DNA of 64,000 nt from Ferruginibacter albus (GTDB lineage: Bacteria; Bacteroidota; Bacteroidia; Chitinophagales; Chitinophagaceae), in the NCBI RefSeq assembly GCF_020042285.1, contig NZ_CP083388.1, forward strand, positions 1,576,001 through 1,640,000, in the 5' to 3' direction. Below the pieces are notes generated by a model that made no database searches, had not been told where the DNA came from, and worked only from the letters and a program-made list of their open reading frames with translations. Below, in pieces: positions 1-7,423 of the stretch (positions within the stretch are counted from its first letter, which is position 1; each line of letters begins with the position of its first letter). The position numbers and the translations under genes are program-made.

Positions 1-1443
1 TGATGAAGCAGTAAAGTTTTTAATTGGCTCTACATGGATACGCCCATTTGCCGGATTAGGAGATACACTGAACAGTTTATTAGAAGATGAAGAGTTGTTT
101 GTTATCATTAATTCAACCAAGGAACGCAAATCACTTACTTGCTTTTTGAAATCAGAAACTTCACTTTCTAATGAATCTACTTTTGTTTGTAAATCATCAT
201 CACCAACAGCTGGACGAGATAATGTTGCGTTTCCTATCCATAAGTCACCATTCGCATCGATAAGTAATGGGTTAATGTAATTAGTAGGAGAATTTGTAGG
301 TAAACCCTGTAATCTTACAGTACCATTAACATGTAATGTAGCTGCTGGCGAAGCTGTACCAATACCTACATAACTATTTGTATTGTCGAAAGTGATATTG
401 CTACAACTTAAATTTCCTCCCGCTGAAGAAGTGTAAGGTATTTTACCTACTGTAGAGCATGAACTTGTAATTCCAGTTGCTGCCGGAGGTGTAGTCCAAC
501 TTAAAGTAGATGAACCATTGGTAGTTAATACTTGCCCGCTTGTACCGTCTGCGCTTGGTAGAGTATAAGTAACATTTGTCGTTGGGCTTGCTGGAGAGAC
601 AAACCCTACATAACCTGAACTAGAAGTGCTGCTTAATCGCAATGCTCCTTTAACATCTAATTTGCTACCAGGAGTAGAGGTGCCTATTCCGATTAACCCT
701 GCGCTAGCACTAGTCATATTATTACCATAGATAACATTTTGAATAGATAAAGAATTACTTGCACTGTTAGTTGTAGGCATATATACTTGGGCCGCATATC
801 CAATAGCTACGTTATTAGTATTACTACCGCTATAAACTTGGTTAAGCGCATTGGCTCCAATAGCTACGCTATTAGTTGAATTTCCAGGTCCTGCACCTGA
901 ACCAATGGCTGTATTAAATGATCCATTTTGGTTAAGTAGACAACGATAACCCACAGCGGTATTATCGGTACTACTTAATGCATTTGACATTGAACCAGAG
1001 CCTACTCCAGTGTTTCTATTACCACTTTCAATTGAACCTAGGCTACCATATCCTATAGCAGTATTATCATCACTTGTGAGTTGATTTGTTTTATTCACCG
1101 AGTTTAACGCGCTTCCTCCAAATGCAGCATTATTATTCCCAACGATATTAAAATAAATAGCTCCACTACCAACTCCTGTATTGTTAATACCAGTGGTATT
1201 ATTATACAGAGGTGGTTGACCAGCACCGATTCCCAAATTGCTTAAAGCGGCTCCCCCGCCTTTTCCTATATAAATAGAATTAGGGTTGCTTGTTCCCTGT
1301 ACATAAATAGCACCTGGGATATGATTATCATTAATCGTTCCAAGAGGTACCGATGTAGAATATTGAATCAATGTTTGAGCATTACTAATGTTTCTAATAG
1401 ACATCATAATAAACAAGCCAATAAATAATTTTAATGTTCTCAT
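1..1443 (-). CDS. Head-repeat surface protein with coiled coil and T9SS tail (3' end beyond window)
   Basis: The frame is open from the ATG at 1443 to the window edge, giving 481 codons with no stop, so the C-terminus is missing. The first ~23 residues look like a signal peptide ending ..NISNAQ. The middle carries many YadA-head-like short repeats (NTAIGSGAG, NVAIGYAA, NTGVGSGS), then a phage-tail-like block (VGIGTASPAATLHVNG). A short coiled coil lies near residues 410-440, and at about residue 460 a T9SS type A sorting domain begins (SVSPNPANGRIHVE). It is therefore probably an exported, surface-attached adhesin-like protein. The product family is clear in architecture but its ligand cannot be read. 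No neighbour on this strand is close, so it appears to be a single-gene unit. Confidence 0.8.
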   Translation of the reverse strand, partial: MRTLKLFIGLFIMMSIRNISNAQTLIQYSTSVPLGTINDNHIPGAIYVQGTSNPNSIYIGKGGGAALSNLGIGAGQPPLYNNTTGINNTGVGSGAIYFNIVGNNNAAFGGSALNSVNKTNQLTSDDNTAIGYGSLGSIESGNRNTGVGSGSMSNALSSTDNTAVGYRCLLNQNGSFNTAIGSGAGPGNSTNSVAIGANALNQVYSGSNTNNVAIGYAAQVYMPTTNSASNSLSIQNVIYGNNMTSASAGLIGIGTSTPGSKLDVKGALRLSSTSSSGYVGFVSPASPTTNVTYTLPSADGTSGQVLTTNGSSTLSWTTPPAATGITSSCSTVGKIPYTSSAGGNLSCSNITFDNTNSYVGIGTASPAATLHVNGTVRLQGLPTNSPTNYINPLLIDANGDLWIGNATLSRPAVGDDDLQTKVDSLESEVSDFKKQVSDLRSLVELMITNNSSSSNKLFSVSPNPANGRIHVEPIKNFTASS

Positions 1444-2330
1444 TTTGTAAGTTTTAATTTTTAATAATTTTTATTCGGGAAGAAGGATTTCTGGAATGGA
1501 TTGAAATCAGCAATAGTCAAAAAAGTAGAAAGAGAAAAAGCGTAGCGATAGGGTAACCTTTTTCATACAGCAAGTTTAGGGGTTCGCTAATGTAAACAAA
1601 ATCCTAATATGTTGTATATTATGACAACGTGAATTTTACATTGATTTAATGTTTATAATAATAAAATTGATAATTAAGCACTTCCAATTTAATTTCAAAT
1701 AACCCTCAAAGAGGGTGGCTGATCCTCTGCAAATCCTTTTAGCAAAATCCTGGATATTATGTAAAATAGGAAAAAATGTCATGTTCGGTTATTACCTTTG
1801 TTTGATGGGGTAGGGTGGTCCCAATCCCAACAATTTTAGAAAGGGCTTGTGGGAAGTAGTGAACATATCACAAAATAATCTCATCGAATTACCTTAGTTT
1901 TTGCAGTAAAAACCATTAAAAAAGAAAGAAAATTTAAACTAATATTTTTACCTTATATTTTTATATTAATTGTTTTATAATCAGATTTTTATAGTGATTT
2001 AATTCAATTTAATTTTAAAAATATAGGCTATATTTTATTTTAAATTATTAATTTAAAGCAGTCGATAATTTAAATTAAAATTTAGTAATTTAATGCATTG
2101 ATTTTTAATTAATTATGTTAATTATATGTAATTAAATTTCGTTTAGTGTGGAATATATATACTAAAAATATCTGTTCGCCCAATTTTTAAAAAATCAGTA
2201 TGTATTTAAAATCAAAATGATGGCTATTGAATGGGTAATATTCATTCAGATAGTTCAGAAAATGAACTCACAAATAATTTAGGAAAAGAAAATAGTGACG
2301 AAAAGGCAGAATTGGGAAAATGCAAATTTA
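1444..2330. other. Long AT-rich intergenic region
   Basis: No convincing gene lies here. There is a perfect small hairpin ACCCTC-AAA-GAGGGT at 1702-1716 and an isolated promoter-like TACCTTTG at 1793-1800 on the plus strand without a clear -33 partner. From about 1900 to 2200 the sequence is almost pure A/T. An open frame at 2231-2461 was not accepted because its second half lies antisense to the better gene at 2331-2765. Confidence 0.5.
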
Positions 2331-2765
2331 TCAATGCAAGCAAGAGAATATTTTTAAAATTTCGTGATATAACCAAATTATTCCTTTCATCCCATAGTAT
2401 AGACCCGCAATCAAAGCACCTGCTGCAACTACGTGATTCAAAAGATTCGTTCTTGCTATAGAGGTTCTATTTTTTTTATCCTGTAATACATATCCTCCTT
2501 GCTGAGTAAAAACCTCGCCATCGAAATTTGATTTATAATAATTTAAATGAACATTTTCATATTCTTTCACATTTTGTACATCTAAATGTTTATCTGCAAC
2601 CAATTTATCTAATATTTTAGTGAAAGAATATAACTCAATATTATACTTAGTCTTTTCTAAAAATAGCTTATGTAATTCAGAAGCGTGTCCACTTCTTTTA
2701 ATTACTTTATCAGTCATAAATGACAATACAATATCCAATTTTTCAAGAGGAGATAAATTTTCCAT
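2331..2765 (-). CDS. Hypothetical protein with C-terminal membrane helix
   Basis: A 144-residue protein. Residues 1-70 are helical and hydrophilic (MENLSPLEKLDIVLSFM..), with the look of a small winged-helix-type domain. A short beta-like stretch (NYYKSNFDGEVF) follows, then one hydrophobic segment near residues 110-135 (LLNHVVAAGALIAGLYYGMK). It is the last gene of a three-gene leftward group (3243 to 2331), 24 nt after the stop of the preceding membrane protein. I do not recognise the family. The amino-acid composition and the tight spacing to upstream genes make it a credible gene; its role is unknown. Confidence 0.65.
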   Translation of the reverse strand: MENLSPLEKLDIVLSFMTDKVIKRSGHASELHKLFLEKTKYNIELYSFTKILDKLVADKHLDVQNVKEYENVHLNYYKSNFDGEVFTQQGGYVLQDKKNRTSIARTNLLNHVVAAGALIAGLYYGMKGIIWLYHEILKIFSCLH

Positions 2766-2789
2766 ATACGAGCTAAGATAAATAATAGA

Positions 2790-3140
2790 TTATCTTTTGT
2801 CAATAGCTCTAGTATTATAAGTTGCCACGATCTGCCCAATCATATAAACAGCCACAACTCCATCTATAATATTCCATGCGAATCTATTAAAATGAACTGG
2901 GAATATGGGATTAAATAGAACAGCCAAAAGAAGGTAAATAGTGCTCCAAAGACTATTGATTTTATAGAAAGAAGCCATAATTAAGAAAAGAATAAAACAA
3001 CTTATTCTTACAAAAGTGTAATAGCCGTATTGCATTCTAAATAGGCACAATATCAATATTATAGAAATAATACCTGCTATTAAATTCTTACTTGTCTTGA
3101 TAGTATTCTCTGTCATCTCCGTAAAATGGGTTTGATACAT
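2790..3140 (-). CDS. Small four-helix membrane protein, DUF6804-like
   Basis: A protein of up to 116 residues with about four hydrophobic segments. It has the features YGYYTFVRISCFILF in the middle and a C-terminal NPIFPVHFNRFAWNIID stretch. That pattern (aromatic YGYY, then NP..P.H..R..W..ID) resembles the small Bacteroidota membrane family I know as DUF6804; the assignment is from memory and tentative. The start at 3140 overlaps the upstream small gene by 53 nt. A second ATG at 3116, directly after GGAG, would shorten the overlap to 29 nt and is an equally good choice. Second gene of a leftward group of three. Confidence 0.65.
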   Translation of the reverse strand: MYQTHFTEMTENTIKTSKNLIAGIISIILILCLFRMQYGYYTFVRISCFILFLIMASFYKINSLWSTIYLLLAVLFNPIFPVHFNRFAWNIIDGVVAVYMIGQIVATYNTRAIDKR

Positions 3141-3243
3141 GATGTGCTTTGCTGGTAAGTCCTGCTAACATAGCAGAAAGAATGAGTGCTCCGATAAGAA
3201 GAGGCAGGAATTTACGCCATGCCCATTGAATTAGTGCTTCCAT
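3088..3243 (-). CDS. 51-residue single-pass membrane protein
   Basis: A small frame with ATG at 3243 and TAA at 3088-3090 that encodes MEALIQWAWRKF followed by a strong hydrophobic helix (residues 12-29) and a charged tail ending GDDREYYQDK. The layout is that of a short single-span protein with a positively charged N-side (WRK). It heads the leftward group whose next gene overlaps its 3' end. It is preceded by the long leader described at 3244-3614, whose last conserved block ends 33 nt before this ATG. The other copy of that leader stands before a different membrane protein. Family not recognised. Confidence 0.6.
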   Translation of the reverse strand: MEALIQWAWRKFLPLLIGALILSAMLAGLTSKAHHVSNPFYGDDREYYQDK

Positions 3244-3614
3244 AATTGAAGGTTTAGTTTATGATAAAATCTTGTTGTTCCCACAGAATAGGTTTAACGC
3301 AATACGATCGTTAATAAGGTTTTGGGGAAAAGGGAGTAACTCAGAGATATTTACAGAGGGATTCGGTAATCAAGCTGAAAAAAGCCCTAAAAGTGATTGT
3401 TTGTACTTGCAAGTCCCGAACAAGGAAGGTAAAAAAAATAAGCGTGGGACTTAAGCCACGCTGTATATAGAAGGTTCTGGTATAAACCCAACGGTACAGA
3501 CGAGTAAGCCCACGCTATGGCGTAGGCGTTCAAGCCTGCATGCTGTTCCGTTTTAAAAATTTACCAGATTTTCTATAAACAGTATGCGCTAAACGCTACT
3601 AAGATTTTAACGTG
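3244..3614 (-). promoter_or_regulatory. Long structured leader, copy A
   Basis: Read leftward this is the 5' region of the 51-residue gene. It is collinear with 12013-12390 (plus). Six conserved blocks occur in the same order and near-identical spacing: CGTTAAAATCTTAG.AGCGTT (3614-3589), AGCGTGGGCTTA (about 3516-3505), TCCCACGCTTATTTT (about 3450-3434), AGCTTGATTACC (3376-3365), AACCTTATTAACG (3322-3310) and GTTAAACCTAT (about 3298-3288). Blocks two and three are complementary (AGCGTGGG with CCCACGCT), so a long-range stem is likely. A TATCTTTA at about 3618-3625 is one mismatch from a -7 box. It may be an mRNA leader with regulatory structure or a mobile repeat. Confidence 0.6.
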
Positions 3615-3650
3615 GTAAAGATAGAAAAAAATGTTATTCAGTTAAAGGGA

Positions 3651-3779
3651 CTATTTTGCCTTCTTCTTTTTAGGCTTTTTAATGAGGGGAATATTCGTAA
3701 GGCTATGAACCAAGTCTCCGAACTTGACGGGTTGAATTTCTATGAGTTTAGTATTTTTTATGTTTTTAGGTTTGTCCAT
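3651..3779 (-). CDS. 42-residue Lys-rich ORF overlapping the transposase end
   Basis: The ATG at 3779 lies inside the last codons of the IS1595-type transposase gene (14-nt overlap, different frame), and the frame runs 42 codons to TAG at 3651. The product starts MDKPKNIKNTKLIEIQP, has one hydrophobic patch (FGDLVHSLTNIPLI) and ends in a basic run KKPKKKKAK. The other transposase in this window is also followed at once by a tiny Lys-rich ORF (7246-7422). That suggests a real, co-transcribed accessory protein of these elements, perhaps binding DNA or the transposase. Function is unknown. Confidence 0.5.
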   Translation of the reverse strand: MDKPKNIKNTKLIEIQPVKFGDLVHSLTNIPLIKKPKKKKAK

Positions 3780-4710
3780 AAACCAGTTTGTTATAAGTTA
3801 ACGGAACACTAATTCGTTCCATTAATAATGCAAATCTACTACCTTCTTTTTCTTTTCTTGTATTGAATCTGAAAGTTTGTTCATCGCAGTAGCGTTGAAG
3901 GTGCTTAGCACTCAGTTTATAATACGTCCCTCTTATCATGTTCTTAAAATGTGTCCAAAAGTTTTCAATGTTATTGGTAGAATATCCACGAGGACTTTTA
4001 TATTGATAAAGATGATGCTTTGCAACTTCTCTTTTATACCTTTCTTTTAGTTTTTTGACATCAAAATAATTATCGGTTACCCATCTGCTTCCTTCCTTTA
4101 TTGAATCTGTTATAATCGGAATTATTGAGTCCCCAAGTGTATTTGGAATAACAGCAGTCTTTACACTGCCATTTTTTTCCATCATACCAAGCACCGGAAC
4201 TTTATCAGGCGAATCTCTTGTCGTTCGATGGGAGTAAAGCACCTTTTTATCATAGTGTCTGTTTTTGTTCTTTCCACCCACGAACGTTTCGTCGCTTGAA
4301 ACTGTACCTTCTAATTTAACGCCATCCTGCTTTAGTAGTTCTCTTATCTTATGACCAAGTAACCATGCTGATTTTTGAGTTATCTCTAAGTCTCTTGCCA
4401 ACTGACAGCTACTAATGCCTCTTTTATGAGAACTGATAAGAAACAAAGCCAACATAAACTTTGGTAATGGAAGTTTAGTACTGGAGAATATCGTTCCAGT
4501 TGTAGTATAGAAATATTCCTTACAATTACCACACTTGAACTTATTGCCAAGTTTAAAACGATAAATCTTATCGTGCCCACAATATAAACATCGTATATGT
4601 CCTTTCCATCTCCACCATTCTATATACTCTAAGCAGGTCTCTCGGTCTTTAAAATGTCTGGTAAAGTCAATGATATTATTGAACTCATTAGGTGTTTTAA
4701 TCTCAAACAT
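3766..4710 (-). CDS. IS1595 family transposase (ISXO2-like)
   Basis: 314 residues. The N-terminus holds a zinc ribbon (CLYCGHDKIYRFK, then CGNCKEYF, residues about 41-68) and then a helix-turn-helix-like part. The catalytic ISXO2-like domain has SSDETFVGGKNKNRH (about residue 140), VTDNYFD (about 212) and NIENFW (about 247), giving the acidic residues of the D-D-E/N type active site. It is full length for the family. It points leftward, away from copy 2 at 6318-7244; the two share most of the catalytic core but differ clearly in the N- and C-terminal thirds, so they are not a recent duplication. Confidence 0.9.
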   Translation of the reverse strand: MFEIKTPNEFNNIIDFTRHFKDRETCLEYIEWWRWKGHIRCLYCGHDKIYRFKLGNKFKCGNCKEYFYTTTGTIFSSTKLPLPKFMLALFLISSHKRGISSCQLARDLEITQKSAWLLGHKIRELLKQDGVKLEGTVSSDETFVGGKNKNRHYDKKVLYSHRTTRDSPDKVPVLGMMEKNGSVKTAVIPNTLGDSIIPIITDSIKEGSRWVTDNYFDVKKLKERYKREVAKHHLYQYKSPRGYSTNNIENFWTHFKNMIRGTYYKLSAKHLQRYCDEQTFRFNTRKEKEGSRFALLMERISVPLTYNKLVYGQT

Positions 4711-4816
4711 TAGGTTGAAAATCTTTTAAGGTTAAAGCGGGATAAGATTTTCAATAATGGAAGTTCGCTATTGCAATTTTAATAGGGTATGCATATATTA
4801 GCTTAAAAAACTAATT

Positions 4817-5023
4817 ATGAGAAACGATGAAAAATTATTCTATTTAGCCACAACAAGCACTGGACAGGTTTTATTGAATAAAAGACAAATAGAATCGGCG
4901 TTCAATAAAAGTGCTAATGAAACCGAAATAACTATGATTTCAGGAAAAGTATTTGTAGTTAATGTTCAGTATGGTGATTTGATGTTTCAGCTTGGGGAGG
5001 TTCCACATACGAATTATCAGTAA
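4817..5023 (+). CDS. Small hypothetical protein, possible FlbD/LytTR-like fold
   Basis: 68 residues, ATG at 4817. The pattern LATTSTGQVLLNKRQIESAF, then TEITMISGKVFVVN resembles short beta-rich proteins of the FlbD or LytTR-like kind, where a side chain pattern LN...IE...T.I....G....V recurs. This is a loose visual match only. The last 65 nt overlap the convergent small gene at 4959-5159. It sits between the two outward-pointing IS1595-type transposases with three other short orphan genes. Confidence 0.5.
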   Translation: MRNDEKLFYLATTSTGQVLLNKRQIESAFNKSANETEITMISGKVFVVNVQYGDLMFQLGEVPHTNYQ

Positions 5024-5159
5024 GCATACTTTCGGTATTTCTTAATATACCTAACGCTGATGTATAGTTTAGTCCATTCAACTCTCTTAGGATATTAAGA
5101 GAAATTTTATTTACTTCTTCGACAAACAGCTCAGAGCCATCTTTTTTTAGTAAAGGCAT
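4959..5159 (-). CDS. Small hypothetical protein
   Basis: 66 residues beginning MPLLKKDGSELFVEEVNKIS. The first two thirds are predicted as an amphipathic helix pair (ISLNILRELNGLNYTSALGI) and the tail is hydrophilic (EPPQAETSNHHTEH). There is no signal peptide or membrane segment. It overlaps the 3' end of the plus-strand gene 4817-5023 by 65 nt. Composition is protein-like, but no family is recognised and one of the two overlapping frames could be spurious. Confidence 0.45.
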   Translation of the reverse strand: MPLLKKDGSELFVEEVNKISLNILRELNGLNYTSALGILRNTESMLTDNSYVEPPQAETSNHHTEH

Positions 5160-5235
5160 ATTACTTTAATACAACCTTATATAGTCATCCAAATAAACTG
5201 TCATAATATCACAACCTTATTTTTGGAGACTGCTG

Positions 5236-5267
5236 GTATATATATGCCTTTAGTGTGGCATATATAC
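5236..5267. repeat. Strong AT-rich palindrome with TTTAGTGT loop
   Basis: TATATATGCC and GGCATATATA form a perfect 10-bp stem around the loop TTTAGTGT. A plus-strand promoter-like TATTTTTG lies just before it (about 5219-5226), so it would sit in the leader of the gene at 5402. Related strings occur at 2142-2160 (TTTAGTGTGGAATATATATA) and near 13188 (GCCTTTAGTGTTAATATT), without the full stem. Confidence 0.5.
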
Positions 5268-5401
5268 GTTTGTTGACACCTATTCTACTATATTGATTAG
5301 CGTTTTATGAAAAAAAATTTCAGAATAATGCTACTTAACATTAAAGGTCAATGGAGTTGTGAAAATTGGTGTTATGACAAAAAGACGTATATTTTGAGAT
5401 T

Positions 5402-5992
5402 ATGCCTAACATAGAATTTGTAGACGAAAAACAATTAATTGAAGAAGCTAAAGATTTTTTATGGCAGCAAATTACAGATGATAATAAGCGAAAAATTATT
5501 AATATATATCAGATGACTGAAAATAAAAAAGGGCTTATTAAGCACTTTAAAATAAAGGATAGTTGTCCCGATATAAATATTTGGGAGTATGCAGTAAATA
5601 ATAGAGGGACGCTGCCATTGGATAGCATAGATGAAGTTTCAATAGAGTCCCGATTATGTGACAACGAGGGTAAGACTATGAGTTACTTCACCCCTCAGGT
5701 ATTCCCAACTGTTTTTGAAATTGAAACCTTAGGGGAATGCTTGTGTGGGAAATCGAGGGCAACTTACAATGAAAATGGCACTCAAATAATTAATGTCGAA
5801 GCTTTTCGTTGTCCAATACATTCAGACGATAAAGAAAAGGGATTAAATACCGAAATATTGAAAATTGATTTCACGGGGAGTCGTGTATGGGTAAAAATAG
5901 ACAATATCGGGATTGGGTTTGCTAAAGAAAATTTTATTGAATTAATAAAAGAAAGTGATTCGTATAGGTCAGCGGTAGAATTAGGGGAATAA
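5402..5992 (+). CDS. Hypothetical protein with CxC...CPIH motif
   Basis: 196 residues, ATG at 5402. The N-terminal third is helical and charged. A short cysteine motif CLCGKSRATY (about residue 114) and, 22 residues later, RCPIHSDDKEKG could together bind a metal ion; that is inference. The C-terminal part is beta-rich (ILKIDFTGSRVWVKIDNIGI) and ends with a helix. There is no signal peptide or membrane segment, so it is probably cytoplasmic. Its stop overlaps the stop region of the convergent small gene 5981-6223. I do not recognise a family. Confidence 0.6.
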   Translation: MPNIEFVDEKQLIEEAKDFLWQQITDDNKRKIINIYQMTENKKGLIKHFKIKDSCPDINIWEYAVNNRGTLPLDSIDEVSIESRLCDNEGKTMSYFTPQVFPTVFEIETLGECLCGKSRATYNENGTQIINVEAFRCPIHSDDKEKGLNTEILKIDFTGSRVWVKIDNIGIGFAKENFIELIKESDSYRSAVELGE

Positions 5993-6223
5993 CAGCAGGA
6001 GTTGTTGTTCTATCAAACTAGATATATTGGCAGGTACTTCTGGATTGATATTATATATAATGTCTGGTGGCGATGTCTTATATCCAATTGTAATAAATCT
6101 TTTTTCGGTATAAATATCTTTTTGAAATTCCTGAGGATATTGGTTAGATAGTTCTTCTAAGAAAGAGTTGAATTTCTCCCATTTATCCGAATCTGTAGTA
6201 CCAAAACTAAAATTGAATCTCAC
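5981..6223 (-). CDS. Small hypothetical protein
   Basis: 80 residues, MRFNFSFGTTDSDKWEKFNS at the start, with an alternating beta/alpha pattern (RFITIGYKTS) and a hydrophobic C-terminus (LIEQQLLLLFP). It converges with and overlaps the gene at 5402-5992 by 12 nt and starts 94 nt before the rightward transposase. No family is recognised. It could be part of the cargo between the two IS1595-type elements. Confidence 0.5.
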   Translation of the reverse strand: MRFNFSFGTTDSDKWEKFNSFLEELSNQYPQEFQKDIYTEKRFITIGYKTSPPDIIYNINPEVPANISSLIEQQLLLLFP

Positions 6224-6317
6224 TTTTTTATACTAATGTACTGTACCCAAACGAAAATAGCAAGCGACACTTCCTTATTGAAAGATTTTACTTAACACCT
6301 AAAACTCTTTCTAACTT

Positions 6318-7244
6318 ATGGTTCAGATAAAACTTCTGACGGATTTTGATAACCTATTTGAAATAGCCGAGCATTTTAGAGACGAAGCCACTTGTTTAAA
6401 GTATTTGGAGTATTATTATTGGAATAACGGGGTAAGATGCCCTCACTGTAATTGTTCTAAGATATACCGTTGCAAGACGAGATTGAAATGTTCTAAATGT
6501 AAAGTATATTTTTCTTTGAAACATGGAACCATGTTTGCCCATAGTGCAATACCTTTAAAGAAGTGGTTCATGGCGATGTACTTGATAGGAGTTAATAACG
6601 GTATTTCGTCTGTAAAACTGGGTAAAATGATTAAGATAAGGCAAGCTACTGCTTGGTTTATGTTGCACAGAATAAGAGGGCTGTTGAATCAAAATGACGT
6701 TCAGTTAGAGGGCATAGTTTCAAGCGATGAAACGTTCGTTGGCGGCAAAAACAAAAATAGACACGTAGATAAAAAAGTAGACTATTCGGATAGGGTATCA
6801 AGAGATTTCCCCGACAAAGTCCCGGTATTGGGTATGATGGAAAAAGGAGGAAACGTTAAGACGGTAGTTATTGAAAATACACTTGGGAGTTCTATATTGC
6901 CAATCATTAAAAAAACGATCAAGGAGGGCAGTAGGTGGGTTACAGATAATTATTTTGATGCAAGAAAACTGAATAATAGGTATAAGCGGGAAGTAACAAA
7001 CCACCATCTTTACCAATATAAAAGCAAGAGAGGTTATTCTACAAATAATATTGAGAACTTTTGGTCGCTCTTAAAAAGGATGATTATTGGGGTTTATCAT
7101 AACGTAAGTAAGAAGCATTTGCAGCGTTATTGTGACGAACTTGCCTTCCGTTTTAATGCAAGACATTTACACGCAGGAGAGAGGTTAAATTTAATGTTCA
7201 GTAAGTTGCATTTAAGATTGAATTATAAACAATTAACTAAATAA
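6318..7244 (+). CDS. IS1595 family transposase (ISXO2-like)
   Basis: 308 residues with the order zinc ribbon (CPHCNCSKIYRCK, CSKCKVYF, residues about 41-66), helix-turn-helix-like segment, and ISXO2-like catalytic domain. SSDETFVGGKNKNRH, VTDNYFD and NIENFW supply the catalytic residues. The catalytic core is nearly the same as in the copy at 3766-4710, while the N-terminal 130 residues are much more different. The frame is intact and full length, so the enzyme could be active. It is followed one base after its stop codon by the small Lys-rich ORF at 7246. Confidence 0.9.
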   Translation: MVQIKLLTDFDNLFEIAEHFRDEATCLKYLEYYYWNNGVRCPHCNCSKIYRCKTRLKCSKCKVYFSLKHGTMFAHSAIPLKKWFMAMYLIGVNNGISSVKLGKMIKIRQATAWFMLHRIRGLLNQNDVQLEGIVSSDETFVGGKNKNRHVDKKVDYSDRVSRDFPDKVPVLGMMEKGGNVKTVVIENTLGSSILPIIKKTIKEGSRWVTDNYFDARKLNNRYKREVTNHHLYQYKSKRGYSTNNIENFWSLLKRMIIGVYHNVSKKHLQRYCDELAFRFNARHLHAGERLNLMFSKLHLRLNYKQLTK

Positions 7245-7245
7245 T

Positions 7246-7422
7246 ATGTCCAAAAAAAAGAAGCCTGAAAATAAGCCTAAAGAAGAGGTGAAGACTACGG
7301 GCAAAGTAAATTTAGGGGTTATGTTAGGAACATTGGCACAAAGAGAAAAGGAGAAAAAGCATAAAATAATACCAGGGGACAAACTTGCTTTTTGGTTTTT
7401 TATGATATTCTTAAATTGGTAA
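7246..7422 (+). CDS. 58-residue Lys-rich ORF following the transposase
   Basis: ATG at 7246, one base after the transposase stop, so translation is probably coupled. The N-terminal half is very basic (MSKKKKPENKPKEEVKTTGK), followed by VNLGVMLGTLAQREKEKK and a hydrophobic end (LAFWFFMIFLNW). It is analogous in place and composition to the 42-residue ORF after the other transposase (3651-3779). No known domain is recognised; a DNA-binding or transposase-helper role is a guess from context. Confidence 0.5.
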   Translation: MSKKKKPENKPKEEVKTTGKVNLGVMLGTLAQREKEKKHKIIPGDKLAFWFFMIFLNW

Positions 7423-7423
7423 G

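Larger units (their letters stand above)
3651..4795 (-). mobile_element. IS1595-type insertion element, copy 1 (ends not defined)
   Basis: The element comprises the transposase at 3766-4710, the overlapping small Lys-rich ORF and a 5' flank. That flank resembles the 5' flank of copy 2 (shared TACCC, then AAAAT.GCAA, then ACTTCC.TTATTGAAA about 65-75 nt before the start codons). I could not find matching terminal inverted repeats or target duplications by eye, so both ends are approximate. The element may be old or decayed at its termini. Confidence 0.5.
6240..7422 (+). mobile_element. IS1595-type insertion element, copy 2 (ends not defined)
   Basis: This holds the transposase at 6318-7244 and the small Lys-rich ORF at 7246-7422. 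The 5' flank (TACCCAAACGAAAATAGCAA, then ACTTCCTTATTGAAAG) matches the 5' flank of copy 1 in several short blocks. Inverted terminal repeats were not found; the right side runs directly into the terminator of the next gene, so the right end may be lost. Confidence 0.5.

Noticed and set aside
2231..2461. 76-codon plus-strand open frame
   Set aside because: The second half is antisense to the more convincing gene at 2331-2765; no domain, no promoter box near the start.
3272..3454. 60-codon plus-strand frame across leader copy A
   Set aside because: It lies in the conserved non-coding leader, runs opposite to the leader's direction and is not kept in copy B.
3430..3620. Integron attC site
   Set aside because: Stem symmetry and GCGTT strings suggested it, but the GTTRRRY/RYYYAAC core pair is absent in both copies, no integrase gene is present, and the spacing and genes do not form cassettes.
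5229..5270. CRISPR repeat
   Set aside because: Only one palindrome with two loose partial copies far away; no regular spacing.
3651..7422. Recent composite transposon
   Set aside because: The two transposases are clearly diverged, and no terminal inverted repeats or target duplications could be found by eye.
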